Shown: positions 16,978-25,909, counted from the stretch's first letter. The stretch: 64,000 bases of DNA from Negativicutes bacterium (GCA_009929605.1 SAAC01000005.1:1-64000), one strand, 5' to 3'. Numbers and translations: made by a program. Notes: generated from the sequence alone by a model not told the origin.

Positions 16978-18342
16978 ATGAGTACTGATGTTCGCATTCC
17001 ACCACACCTCATCGAGGCGGAGCAGGCCGTTCTCGGTGCATTGTTGACGCAAGGTCCTAGCACGGAGGGGCTCGCTGATTTGGTGTCTAGTCTGGTGAAA
17101 GTTGAGGATTTCTATCGTGATGCGCATCGCGTGATTTATGATGCTATCTTGGTTATTCATCGTGATCACAAACCTATCGATTTTATTACGGTAAGCGAAG
17201 AATTGACGCGTCGTAAAAAATTAGAACAAGTGGGTGGCATTTCCTATATTACCTCTCTCGCAAACGAGTCTACAGGGGCCTATAATGTGGAGGAACATGC
17301 ACGCATTATTGCTGAAAAGGCACAATTGCGTCGCCTCATTGATGCGGGGAACAAAATTGTGGGTATGAGCTATGCCAACGAAGATGAACCGCTTGAAATC
17401 ATGAATAAGGCAGAGCAACTCGTACTCGATGTGAGTGGTCAAACGAATTCCGAGTCTAGTTTTTCGCCTATTGGTGAAGTGGTTATCGCCAATATGGAAA
17501 AAATTAACGAATTACAGCAACATGATGGAACGCTCACTGGTGTGCCAACAGGATTCCGCGATTTAGACGAAGTAACGAATGGTTTACAACGTTCTGATTT
17601 GATTCTCGTAGCGGCTCGTCCAGCTATGGGTAAAACGGCATTTACGTTGAATATTGCGCAAAATGTAGCCATTAAAAATAAACAGACCGTAGCCTTTTTC
17701 TCCTTGGAAATGTCTAAGGAACAATTGGTAGGACGTATTTTGTCCTCCGTGTCTGGTGTTAGTTCTGAAAATTTGCGTAAAGCAAACCTAGATCAGGAAC
17801 AATGGGCCGCGGTGATTCAAGCAGCGGATGCCATGAGTCAGGCTCCACTTTATATCGATGATACACCAGGTCTTACCGTGCAGGATATGCGATCTAAATT
17901 GCGTCGCCTTAAGGTGGAACATGGCCTTGACCTCATCATTGTCGATTATATTCAGTTGATGCAAGGTCGTGTAGGCAATCGTGGTAGCGAAAATCGTCAA
18001 CAAGAAGTGTCTGAAATCTCTCGTAATCTAAAACTCATTGCCCGTGAAATGAATGTGCCTCTCATCGCTTTATCTCAGTTGAGCCGTAGCGTTGAGTCTC
18101 GTCCTGATAAGCGACCTGTATTGAGCGATTTACGTGAATCCGGGTCTCTAGAGCAAGATGCGGATATTGTAGCTTTCTTGTACCGCGACAAATATTATGA
18201 TGAAAACTCTGAAAAAGGCGATATTACGGAGGTCCTTATTCGTAAACATCGTAATGGTGCCGTTAAAACCGTGGAACTCGTATTCCGTGGCGAATTGACA
18301 CGTTTTATGGATGTGGAATATCGCTCTATGCCAGAACAATAA
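16978..18342 (+). CDS. dnaB: Replicative DNA helicase DnaB
   Basis: Hexameric 5'-3' helicase of the replication fork. Seen: N-terminal domain from PPHLIEAEQAVLGALL, Walker A AARPAMGKTAFTLN, Walker B region LIIVDYIQLM, and LSQLSRSVESR with DLRESGSLEQDAD. 454 aa is standard. It keeps the gdpP-rplI-dnaB synteny but has its own -10 element and leader hairpin. No intein is present. Confidence 0.97.
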   Translation: MSTDVRIPPHLIEAEQAVLGALLTQGPSTEGLADLVSSLVKVEDFYRDAHRVIYDAILVIHRDHKPIDFITVSEELTRRKKLEQVGGISYITSLANESTGAYNVEEHARIIAEKAQLRRLIDAGNKIVGMSYANEDEPLEIMNKAEQLVLDVSGQTNSESSFSPIGEVVIANMEKINELQQHDGTLTGVPTGFRDLDEVTNGLQRSDLILVAARPAMGKTAFTLNIAQNVAIKNKQTVAFFSLEMSKEQLVGRILSSVSGVSSENLRKANLDQEQWAAVIQAADAMSQAPLYIDDTPGLTVQDMRSKLRRLKVEHGLDLIIVDYIQLMQGRVGNRGSENRQQEVSEISRNLKLIAREMNVPLIALSQLSRSVESRPDKRPVLSDLRESGSLEQDADIVAFLYRDKYYDENSEKGDITEVLIRKHRNGAVKTVELVFRGELTRFMDVEYRSMPEQ

Positions 18343-18427
18343 TTGCTCTATAATATAGTGGTCCTATCCTGGGTTTTGAATACATGGATTCTATCATACA
18401 TGTTGAGGTAATATAGGTTCTATAATT

Positions 18428-18475
18428 AATGTTGGGGTGACACAGAATACTGTGTTACCTCAGCATTATTTTTTT
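18428..18475 (+). terminator. Terminator of dnaB
   Basis: Stem AATGTTGGGGTGACACAG pairs with TGTGTTACCTCAGCATT with a few mismatches, followed by ATTTTTTT. Confidence 0.85.
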
Positions 18476-18487
18476 ATATAATTAAAC

Positions 18488-18527
18488 AGAACGTATGTTT
18501 GAAAAATATACTAACTTTTGTTATACT
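18488..18527 (+). promoter_or_regulatory. LexA-like box overlapping the Y-family polymerase promoter
   Basis: AGAACGTATGTTTG (18488-18501) fits the Gram-positive LexA/DinR pattern CGAACNNNNGTTYG in its core. It overlaps the -35 TTGAAA (18499-18504), which is 17 bases from the -10 TATACT (18522-18527). Repression by LexA and SOS induction of the downstream operon are inferred. Confidence 0.7.
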
Positions 18528-18571
18528 GAAAGCATAAAAGTGGACTTGAAATTTTCTGAGGAGGTGAGGCT

Positions 18572-19969
18572 GTGAATACTAAACAATCTGTCTATATGTG
18601 TATCGATTTAAAGAGTTTTTATGCGTCTGTGGAATGTGCAGATTTAGGTTTGGATCCATTTACCACACCTCTTGTCGTGGCTGATGCTTCTCGTGGCAAA
18701 GGGGCTATTACGCTCGCCATATCACCAGCGTTGAAAAACATGGGTGTGAAAAATCGTAGCCGACTCTTTCAAATCCCACCGCATATAGAGTATCTCACCG
18801 TGAAACCTCATATGAAGCGATATATGGACGTATCTGCTTCTATTTATGGGGTTATTTTACACTTTGTTTCCCCTGAGGATGTGCATGTATACTCCATTGA
18901 TGAGTATTTTATTGATATTACATCATACCTTAATTTATATAATACGAGGGCTATACCATTAGCGGAAACAATATTAGCTGCTATTTTAGATAAAACCGGT
19001 ATTTATGCAACGGCTGGAATCGGAACGAATCTATTTTTGGCCAAAATAGCGCTAGATATATTGGCGAAACATGCACCTAATTTTATTGGATGGCTCGATG
19101 AACCTCGTTTTAAACAAACAATTTGGCATCATCAACCGATAACAGATATTTGGCAAATTGGGAAGGGCATCGCGGCTCGACTTAGAAAATATGGTGCCTT
19201 TGATCTCTATGGTGTAACACAGATTCCTGAGCAAAAACTATATAAGGAATTCGGTGTCAATGCAGAACTCATTATCGATCATTCCTGGGGGCGAGAAACT
19301 TGTACCATTGCAGATATTCATGCCTATCGTCCTAGCAAACATTCTATCTCAAATGGTCAGATTTTATTACGCGATTATGAAAGTGAAGAAGCTCGATTAC
19401 CATTGCGTGAAATGGTAGAAAATTTAACTCTTGAATTATTACAAATTAAGGCCGTTACTAAACGCATTAGCTTGCATATCGGTTATGCTGATGAATCAGT
19501 TCGCTCTAGTGGGGGGATGAAGTCTCTAGCTGAATATACGGATTCCTATCAGGCACTGGTATCAGCTATGTTGACCTATTACGACAAGGTAATTAAACCC
19601 GATGAACCCATACGACGGCTGACTATTGGATTTGAGGAATTGGGGATGAAAAATGCTGTTCCTAGAGAGGGAAATCTTTTTGATTTTTTAGAGAATTCTT
19701 CTGGTAATAGTATTCACGCTAATAATAATATTTACGCTAGTAATAGTAATAGTATTGACATTAGTGGGACCAATGGCATTGGTAGGGGAGAAGGTACGGC
19801 AAATGGTGTATTTCCCTATGGACTTTCAAAAGAGGAACATATGCAACAAGCCATGCTCAGTATTAAGGAACGGTTTGGTAAGAATGCTATTTTGAGGGCT
19901 GCTAGTTTACAAGAGGAAGGAACGGCACGACTTAGAAATTCTTTGGTAGGCGGTCATAATGGGGAATGA
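18572..19969 (+). CDS. Y-family DNA polymerase (UmuC/ImpB type)
   Basis: Error-prone translesion polymerase. Seen: catalytic CIDLKSFYASVEC near the N-terminus, VYSIDEYFIDIT with the two catalytic acids, a helix-hairpin-helix-like segment WQIGKGIAARLRKYG, and the little-finger region from about residue 240. 465 aa. The GTG start follows GAGGAGGTGAGG. Odd: residues about 370-405 form an Asn/Ser/Ile-rich low-complexity insert (about 30 residues), and the last codons lie in the first unit of a 24-bp tandem repeat. The neighbouring yolD-like gene and the LexA-like box agree with an SOS operon. Confidence 0.93.
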   Translation: MNTKQSVYMCIDLKSFYASVECADLGLDPFTTPLVVADASRGKGAITLAISPALKNMGVKNRSRLFQIPPHIEYLTVKPHMKRYMDVSASIYGVILHFVSPEDVHVYSIDEYFIDITSYLNLYNTRAIPLAETILAAILDKTGIYATAGIGTNLFLAKIALDILAKHAPNFIGWLDEPRFKQTIWHHQPITDIWQIGKGIAARLRKYGAFDLYGVTQIPEQKLYKEFGVNAELIIDHSWGRETCTIADIHAYRPSKHSISNGQILLRDYESEEARLPLREMVENLTLELLQIKAVTKRISLHIGYADESVRSSGGMKSLAEYTDSYQALVSAMLTYYDKVIKPDEPIRRLTIGFEELGMKNAVPREGNLFDFLENSSGNSIHANNNIYASNSNSIDISGTNGIGRGEGTANGVFPYGLSKEEHMQQAMLSIKERFGKNAILRAASLQEEGTARLRNSLVGGHNGE

Positions 19970-20050
19970 TATCTAAAGCATAATAGGGAATAATATCCAA
20001 AGCATAATAGGAAATGATATCCAAAGCATAATAGGAAATGATATCCAAAG
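19961..20050. repeat. 24-bp tandem repeat, 3.75 copies
   Basis: Units at 19961-19984, 19985-20008, 20009-20032 and a partial one at 20033-20050; each carries ATATC(T/C)AAAGCATAAT. The last two copies are identical over their shared length and the first two differ by a few bases. The first unit contains the stop codon of the Y-family polymerase gene, so copy-number change would alter only the 3' untranslated region. Confidence 0.93.
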
Positions 20051-20143
20051 ACAGTATTGGATATTTGCAGGCTCCTGAAGCCTATATATGGTGTATTGAT
20101 TGAGGTTGATTAGTGGCTTTCATAAAAAGAGTAGGTGATATAT

Positions 20144-20482
20144 ATGGGGCAAAAGTTGAGTAAAATGACGAATCTGCAACGGGCCAAGCAATTTATGCCC
20201 TTTGCAGCGCTGAAAGGATTTGAAGAGCGCCTAGCAGCGGTGGCAAAATATCGGGAACGGAGAAAGGTGTTGTCTGATGATCAGCTACAAGAACTGGATC
20301 AACAATGGTTGAAGTTGGAAGAGGGCAATTTGGTTCGGATTGTGTATTATTATCAAGATACACATCAGTCCACAGAAGGCATTGTTCAAAAAATTGATGA
20401 ACCGCGACATGTAATACTAGTACAAAATCGGGAGATTCGATTATCAAATATTATGTCCTTAGAGATTCTGGAGAATTTATAA
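20144..20482 (+). CDS. YolD-like family protein
   Basis: Small protein of the YolD family, commonly encoded with Y-family polymerases in Firmicutes; its role is not established. Seen: MTNLQRAKQFMPFAALKGFEE, a central charged helix, and the beta-rich end GIVQKIDEPRHVILVQNREI. 112 aa. The ATG at 20144 follows AGGTGA; a GTG at 20135 overlaps that site. It lies 175 bp downstream of the polymerase, after the tandem repeats, and no terminator separates them. Confidence 0.85.
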   Translation: MGQKLSKMTNLQRAKQFMPFAALKGFEERLAAVAKYRERRKVLSDDQLQELDQQWLKLEEGNLVRIVYYYQDTHQSTEGIVQKIDEPRHVILVQNREIRLSNIMSLEILENL

Positions 20483-20624
20483 TTCTCCTGCGATGGGGAT
20501 TATCTAGAGAATAGTGAATAGAATTTCTATGATAGAAAGGGTGGAATAATAGAGTTTGAGCGTGAGTATATCTTAGTCAGAGTTTAATATGCATAAATTT
20601 CGTACATGAATAACTGCTCGTATA

Positions 20625-20685
20625 TTGACAGCCGAATAGTGGTAGGGTACACTTAATATATGAACAATCACTCATATATTAAGTG
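20625..20685 (+). promoter_or_regulatory. Promoter with ArsR/SmtB-like operator for the metal ATPase
   Basis: TTGACA (20625-20630), 17 bases, TACACT (20648-20653). Overlapping the -10 and the expected start point is a perfect 14-bp inverted repeat, CACTTAATATATGA (20650-20663) and TCATATATTAAGTG (20672-20685), with an 8-base spacer. The core ATATGAACA...TCATAT resembles CadC/CzrA operators. The leader from there to the ATG is about 140 nt. No arsR-type gene lies in this window. Confidence 0.75.
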
Positions 20686-20803
20686 ATTAATGGGATGTAA
20701 GTTAAAGTAGCTTATTGAAAATGATTTATATATAATTATGGATAAAGGTTGTTTCTCTGCAGTGAGTGGATGAAGCAAAGCAGTAGAGCTTGACGAGGGA
20801 TAT

Positions 20804-22999
20804 ATGGAACAGACATATGTATTAAAGAATCTTTGCTGTGCGAATTGCGCGGCTAAAATTTCAGATCGTGTCAGCAAATTAGAGGGTATCGAGACGGCTG
20901 ATTTCACCTTGGCGACGCAACAATTCAAGGTTACTGGCGTGATTAATGATGTATCCGTGCTAGGTCAACAAATTCAAGATATCTGTGATGTTGTGGAAGA
21001 AGGCGTCGTGGTAGAGGTGTATAAACGGACCCCGAAAAAACGTCTAGCTGCTGTAACTGAATGTGGATGCTGTGGAGGCCATGATCATGCAAAGGGCGAT
21101 GACCACGGTCACGATCACGGCCTTGAACATGTAGGTGGTGATAAATCAGGTTTAGTGATTGTGGCGGGCCTTGCCTTTATGGCCTTTGAATTATTGACCA
21201 CCTTTGTGCCTTCCTTGTCGTTACCGGAACCAGTAGAATTGGCCTTGTTCGGAATCGCTTATATTTTCTTGGCATTCCCAGTGCTTCGTACAGCCGGCAA
21301 AAATATTTTAAAAGGTGAAATCTTCGACGAAAACTTTTTGATGTCCATAGCTACATTGGGCGCCATTGCTATTGGATCTATTACCGAGGCCGTAGGCGTT
21401 ATGTTATTCTATCGTATCGGTGTTTATTTCGAAGAACGCGCTACGGAACGCAGCCGTACAGAAATTTTAAACGCTATCGATATGCGTCCCCAGGAGGTAC
21501 GTGTCGTAGGGACGGATGGTGCCGTAACGATTGCCGATCCTGAGGACGTAGCGGTTGGTCAAATCATTGAGGTTCGCGCGGGCGATTCCATTCCTTTGGA
21601 TGGTACAGTCGTTGAAGGTACAACACGAATCAATACAGCACCTGTGACAGGTGAGCCCGTGCCTGTGAAAGCAGAACCTGGCACGGAATTATTATCTGGC
21701 TGTATCAATGAAAATAGCCGCATTACTATGCGCGTAGATAAACCACTGGATGAATCCATGGTTACAAAAATTCTTGATGCTGTAGAAAATGCAGCATCCT
21801 CTAAACCTAAAATTGACCGATTCATTACACGTTTTGCCAAGGTGTACACACCAATCGTGGTATTCTTGGCCTTGGCTGTAGCCATTATTCCATCCCTCAT
21901 CACAGGGGAATGGGAAAAATGGATTTACACCGCCCTCACTTTCCTTGTAATTTCCTGTCCATGTGCGTTAGTGCTTAGTGTACCATTGGCCTTCTTCTCT
22001 GGAATTGGTAATGCCTCTAAACAAGGCATCTTGTTGAAAGGTGGCCGCGTTATCGAGGCGTTGGCTAATATTACAGCGGTAGCCATGGATAAAACAGGCA
22101 CTATTACAACTGGTGAGTTCAAGGTTGTGGATGTGGCTACTAGCAGTACCGCTGTTACTACTGTAGACGTATTGCGCCTTGCTGGTGCTGTAGAAATTTC
22201 TTCTAGCCATCCAATCGCTAATAGCATTATGGCCGAGACAGATGCACAATACATTCCTGTTACACGAGCTGAATCCATTCAAGAATTCGCTGGTGAAGGT
22301 CTCGTGGGTACCCTTGTTGGTGAAAGCCTCGGCAACCAGGTGCTCGTAGGTAATCGTCGCTTGATGGATCGCTACGAAGTGCGAAATTATCCTAATGATG
22401 TTAACGAATATGGTACAGAGGTTCTTGTTGCAGTAGACGGCTATTATGTTGGTCGTATTGTGATTGCCGATACACCTCGTCATGATTCAGCGAAGGCTAT
22501 TCATCGCCTCAATGATATGGGGATTCAAACCGTTATGCTCACTGGCGATGGTGAGGCAAGTGCTCAATTTATCGCTAAATCTACTGGTGTTAGTGCTGTG
22601 AAAGCTCAATTATTGCCACAAGATAAATTATCTGCCGTTACAGATATCCGCAAGGAGTATGGTCCAACCATGTTCGTTGGTGATGGTATCAACGATGCTC
22701 CAGTACTTGCTGGCGCTGATGTAGGTAGTGCTATGGGTAGTGGCGCTGATGCGGCTATCGAAGCGGCCGATGTTGTGTTCATGAGACCATCCTTGGAATC
22801 CGTTGCTAAGGTGTTGAACCTTTCAAAAGCGACTGTGTCGATTGCATGGCAAAATGTAATCTTTGCCATCGCTGTAAAAATCCTAATCATGGGACTGGGC
22901 CTTGCAGGCTATGCCTCTATGTGGTGGGCTGTATTTGGAGATACAGGTGTTTCCATCCTTTGTATTTTGAATTCTGTGAGAATTCTTTATAAGAAGTAA
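20804..22999 (+). CDS. cadA: Heavy-metal P-type ATPase (Cd/Zn/Pb/Co exporter type)
   Basis: P1B-type ATPase exporting divalent soft metals. Seen: N-terminal HMA domain with CCANCAAK (Cys12 and Cys15), a Cys/His-rich linker (CGCCGGHDH then DHGHDHG, about residues 86-105), TGEPVP, the membrane ion motif SCPCALVLS, phosphorylation loop DKTGTIT, SSHPIA, and GDGINDAPVLA. 731 aa fits CadA/ZntA. CPC plus the His-rich linker favour Zn/Cd over Cu, but the ion is inferred. The start follows GAGGG. The operator upstream suggests metal-induced expression. Confidence 0.93.
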   Translation: MEQTYVLKNLCCANCAAKISDRVSKLEGIETADFTLATQQFKVTGVINDVSVLGQQIQDICDVVEEGVVVEVYKRTPKKRLAAVTECGCCGGHDHAKGDDHGHDHGLEHVGGDKSGLVIVAGLAFMAFELLTTFVPSLSLPEPVELALFGIAYIFLAFPVLRTAGKNILKGEIFDENFLMSIATLGAIAIGSITEAVGVMLFYRIGVYFEERATERSRTEILNAIDMRPQEVRVVGTDGAVTIADPEDVAVGQIIEVRAGDSIPLDGTVVEGTTRINTAPVTGEPVPVKAEPGTELLSGCINENSRITMRVDKPLDESMVTKILDAVENAASSKPKIDRFITRFAKVYTPIVVFLALAVAIIPSLITGEWEKWIYTALTFLVISCPCALVLSVPLAFFSGIGNASKQGILLKGGRVIEALANITAVAMDKTGTITTGEFKVVDVATSSTAVTTVDVLRLAGAVEISSSHPIANSIMAETDAQYIPVTRAESIQEFAGEGLVGTLVGESLGNQVLVGNRRLMDRYEVRNYPNDVNEYGTEVLVAVDGYYVGRIVIADTPRHDSAKAIHRLNDMGIQTVMLTGDGEASAQFIAKSTGVSAVKAQLLPQDKLSAVTDIRKEYGPTMFVGDGINDAPVLAGADVGSAMGSGADAAIEAADVVFMRPSLESVAKVLNLSKATVSIAWQNVIFAIAVKILIMGLGLAGYASMWWAVFGDTGVSILCILNSVRILYKK

Positions 23000-23100
23000 A
23001 TTGGAAAAACAAACTGAACAATCAAATAGTAAAATTAACTAGTCAAATAGCTAGTAAAATAATTAGTGAAAATAAATAGTTAATTTGGATAGTCTTTTAT

Positions 23101-23145
23101 AGGTACCTTTCTTGCTAACACTGTAGTAAGAAAGGTACTTTTATT
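23101..23145 (+). terminator. Terminator of the metal ATPase gene
   Basis: AGGTACCTTTCTT / AAGAAAGGTAC(T) stem with a 14-base loop and a following TTTTATTATT. Confidence 0.88.
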
Positions 23146-23146
23146 A

Positions 23147-23175
23147 TTGAGAGAAGGTACAACAGCTCGTATAAT
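23147..23175 (+). promoter_or_regulatory. Promoter of apt
   Basis: TTGAGA (23147-23152), 17 bases, TATAAT (23170-23175), 33 bp before the apt start. Confidence 0.8.
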
Positions 23176-23207
23176 AGAGATAGAATATATTACATAAGGA
23201 GTTTCCC

Positions 23208-23738
23208 ATGAATCAAGTAGAACAAGATCAAATAAAATCATTAATCAGAAGTATCCCTGATTTTCCAGAGGCAGGTGTTGTATTCCGAGATATTACGACA
23301 GCCTTGAAAGATGCTGAGGGATTACGTATTATTATGGATGATTTTGTAGAGCGTTATAAAGATAAGCATATTGATTACGTACTGGGTGCAGATGCGCGGG
23401 GCTTTATCTTTGGGGCCGCACTAGCATATGCTATTGGTGCAGGATTTGTGCCTGCACGTAAACCAGGTAAATTACCGGCAGAGGCCGTTAGCGTGTCCTA
23501 TGATCTCGAATATGGCAGTAATAGCATAGAGGTCCATAAGGATGCTTTCACCAAAGGGGATAATGTACTAGTGATTGATGATTTGTTAGCCACTGGTGGC
23601 ACGGCCAAGGCCATGACAGAATTGGTAGAGGCCTTGGGGGCTCATGTTTATGAACTGGCATTTATGATTGAGTTAGCCGATTTAGGTGGACGAGATATTT
23701 TGAAAGAATATGATGTGTATTCTCAATTAAAATATTGA
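23208..23738 (+). CDS. apt: Adenine phosphoribosyltransferase
   Basis: Purine salvage: adenine plus PRPP gives AMP. Seen: PDFPEAGVVFRDIT typical of Apt, GADARGFIFGAALAYAIG, FVPARKPGKLP, and the PRPP loop VLVIDDLLATGGTAKA. 176 aa is standard. The start follows AAGGAG. Monocistronic by its own promoter; no clear terminator follows, only a short duplication of its 3' end. Confidence 0.97.
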   Translation: MNQVEQDQIKSLIRSIPDFPEAGVVFRDITTALKDAEGLRIIMDDFVERYKDKHIDYVLGADARGFIFGAALAYAIGAGFVPARKPGKLPAEAVSVSYDLEYGSNSIEVHKDAFTKGDNVLVIDDLLATGGTAKAMTELVEALGAHVYELAFMIELADLGGRDILKEYDVYSQLKY

Positions 23739-23787
23739 GATGTGGTGTATGAAAAGGTAATAAAGGTTTTGATGTGTATTCTCAATT
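23711..23787. repeat. 18-bp direct repeat of the apt 3' end
   Basis: TGATGTGTATTCTCAATT at 23711-23728 (coding for the end of Apt) recurs at 23770-23787, 59 bp on. It is a small local duplication with no visible function. Confidence 0.8.
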
Positions 23788-23890
23788 TTGTGAGTTATTA
23801 TTTTGGAAATGCACATATGAGAAAGAATTTCACATAGACCTTGTTTTCAATTTGTTCTATAAAATCTCGGTAAAGTTTTGAAATATCATA

Positions 23891-23918
23891 TTGATATTTT
23901 TAAATATAGTGTTATAAT
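23891..23918 (+). promoter_or_regulatory. Promoter of the ferritin gene
   Basis: TTGATA (23891-23896), 16 bases, TATAAT (23913-23918). The flanking TTATAATGAGAATA has some likeness to Fur/PerR boxes but is not a clear match. Confidence 0.6.
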
Positions 23919-24007
23919 GAGAATAGATAAAGTTTTATATATTCTTTTAAGAGCAAGTATTCTTAATATTTCTAAAAATTGATTTTTAGAGAAACGAGGT
24001 AATTATA

Positions 24008-24493
24008 ATGAACAGTAAAATTGCAGCAGCTTTAAATGAACAAGTTATTTTTGAATTTAATGCATCCTATCTATATTTGGCAATGTCCATCGCTATGGCA
24101 GATGCTAAGATGAATGGTTATGCAGCTTGGTTGCAAGCACAGTACCAAGAAGAATTAGATCATGCTCATAAATTTATTACATACTTACAAGATTGTGATC
24201 AAACAATCACTCTTGGGGATATTAAAGGTGAAGCTTGCCAATTGGACAACCCACTTGAAGTAGCGAAAGCTGTATTGGCTCATGAACAAATGATTACATC
24301 TAAAATTCATGCACTATATGGTTTGGCACAAGAAGAAAAAGATTATGCAACAGTTGAATTCTTGAGCTGGTTCGTGAAAGAACAAGTGGAAGAAGAAGCG
24401 AGTGCTCGTGGTATTATCGATCAATTCACATTCGCTGGCGACAGCAAATCTTCTCAATTGTTTGTTGATGCAAAATTGGGTCAAAGACAATAA
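24008..24493 (+). CDS. ftnA: Ferritin
   Basis: Iron-storage protein with a ferroxidase centre. Seen: four-helix bundle sequence with metal residues in LNEQVIFEFNASYLYLAMS, QYQEELDHAHKF (EExxH-type), HEQMITSKIHAL and WFVKEQVEEEA. 161 aa is typical of bacterial non-heme ferritin. The start follows a GAGGTAATTATA stretch. It has its own promoter and a strong terminator. It likely lowers free iron together with the Sod found elsewhere in the window. Confidence 0.97.
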   Translation: MNSKIAAALNEQVIFEFNASYLYLAMSIAMADAKMNGYAAWLQAQYQEELDHAHKFITYLQDCDQTITLGDIKGEACQLDNPLEVAKAVLAHEQMITSKIHALYGLAQEEKDYATVEFLSWFVKEQVEEEASARGIIDQFTFAGDSKSSQLFVDAKLGQRQ

Positions 24494-24535
24494 AATCTTG
24501 ACGGCCTATGGGGTTACTTGATTAATACAATATAT

Positions 24536-24578
24536 AAACGCTCTCATGATACCTTTAGGGTAGAGTGAGAGCGTTTTT
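24536..24578 (+). terminator. Terminator of the ferritin gene
   Basis: Perfect stem AAACGCTCTCA / TGAGAGCGTTT followed by TT. The remaining DNA to 24819 holds a TATAAT at 24748-24753 for the next gene and nothing else recognised. Confidence 0.92.
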
Positions 24579-24819
24579 AGTTGGTTGATTATTGTGTTTT
24601 AGTGATGGGGGTATGGGGTTATTTTGTGTCAAGAGTTTTGGGTAATATGATTGGAGGCATTGTAAAATGTCTACAGTGAATGTAAATTTTAATGAAAATA
24701 GTTTTTCTTTCACCCTTTGAGGGGTAGTAAATAGCTCCTAAATAGTATATAATTTTAGAGATGAAATACGTAAAATAACGCATAATAACAGATAATGAGT
24801 CACAGAGAGGAGGGATAGC

Positions 24820-25773
24820 ATGCTGACGGTATATAAACACATTGATGAAGAATTAGTTGCCGATGCTACCGTATCAGATGCCACAAAAGGATCATGGGTA
24901 AATTTGGTGAACCCAGACCCCGATGAGCTATCCCTTATTAATATTTTGACAGAAATCCCTACAGACGTGCTCAAGACTGCTCTCGATATGGAAGAACGTT
25001 CTCACGTGGAGTTAGAGGATAATTATATATTTGTTGTTATTAATATTCCGGCCATTCGCGGTACGGATATGTATGATACAGTACCGCTTGGTATATTCTT
25101 AACGCCAGATTTCTTTATTACTATATGTTTAGAGGAATCAGAGGTTCTATATCCATTTATTAATAATCAAGTTTCTACGTTCTATACGTTCAAGAAAACT
25201 AGATTTTTATTCCAAATTTTGTATAGAACAGCTATTTTGTTCTTGCGCTATTTGCAACAAATCAATCGTCGTACTGATGATATCGAAGTGCAATTGCGCC
25301 ATACAACAAAGAATAAGGACTTCTTCCAATTGTTAGAATTGCAGACATCCATGACATACTTTAGCTCCGCCTTGCGTACAAATGGTACCGTAATGGAACG
25401 GTTACTTCGCATGCGCGGCCATAGTACTTATACACGTCTATTAAAGATGTATGAAGAGGACGAGGACTTGCTTGAGGACGTAATCATCGAAAACAAACAG
25501 GCCATCGAGATGGTTGAGATGTACTCCAATATCTTGATGAATATGATGAACGCCTTTACGTCCATTATTTCCAATAACCTTAATATGGTGATGAAAATGT
25601 TGGCAGCCTTAACAATTACCTTGGCTGTACCGACTATCATCTTTAGCTTGTGGGGGACAAATGTGGCCTTGCCATTCCAGGATAATCCGCATGGATTCTG
25701 GATCATTGTTCTTATTTCCATCGTAGCGTCTATCATTGCTATTATCGGCATGTGGAAAAAGGATTTGTTCTAA
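24820..25773 (+). CDS. corA: CorA-like divalent cation transporter
   Basis: Membrane channel of the CorA (2-TM-GxN) superfamily, normally for Mg2+ or Co2+. Seen: acidic N-terminal cytoplasmic domain, long helix with MYSNILMNMMNAFTSIISNNLN, TM1 MKMLAALTITLAVPTIIFSLW, the loop motif G-T-N in place of the usual GMN, TM2 FWIIVLISIVASIIAIIG, and the basic WKKDLF end. 317 aa is typical. The start follows GAGAGGAGGG. The GTN variant leaves the ion open. Confidence 0.9.
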   Translation: MLTVYKHIDEELVADATVSDATKGSWVNLVNPDPDELSLINILTEIPTDVLKTALDMEERSHVELEDNYIFVVINIPAIRGTDMYDTVPLGIFLTPDFFITICLEESEVLYPFINNQVSTFYTFKKTRFLFQILYRTAILFLRYLQQINRRTDDIEVQLRHTTKNKDFFQLLELQTSMTYFSSALRTNGTVMERLLRMRGHSTYTRLLKMYEEDEDLLEDVIIENKQAIEMVEMYSNILMNMMNAFTSIISNNLNMVMKMLAALTITLAVPTIIFSLWGTNVALPFQDNPHGFWIIVLISIVASIIAIIGMWKKDLF

Positions 25774-25879
25774 ATTAGATGGGCCTTCATTGGCTAATTT
25801 AGTCGTATTTTACAGTGAACTAATTTGGTGACTATCGATTGGGTGAAAGTTAGTTATCAACATTTCGAAATTCTACACC

Positions 25880-25909
25880 TTGCGTATATACGGGATTTTT
25901 TGATATAAT
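25880..25909 (+). promoter_or_regulatory. Promoter of tRNA-Ser
   Basis: TTGCGT (25880-25885), 18 bases, TATAAT (25904-25909), placing the start point a few bases before the tRNA. Confidence 0.75.

Noticed and set aside
19961-20050. Short regular repeats that could suggest a CRISPR array
   Set aside because: The 24-bp units abut with no spacers and there are no cas genes, so this is a simple tandem repeat.
20204-20447. Minus-strand ORF opposite yolD
   Set aside because: No ribosome site; the plus frame has family motifs and a good start.
23891-23918. Fur or PerR box at the ferritin promoter
   Set aside because: Only about half of the consensus positions match; AT-rich DNA makes such matches frequent.
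24579-24819. Magnesium M-box riboswitch before the CorA-like gene
   Set aside because: No M-box core sequence or matching long pairings are seen; only a small CCC/GGG hairpin.
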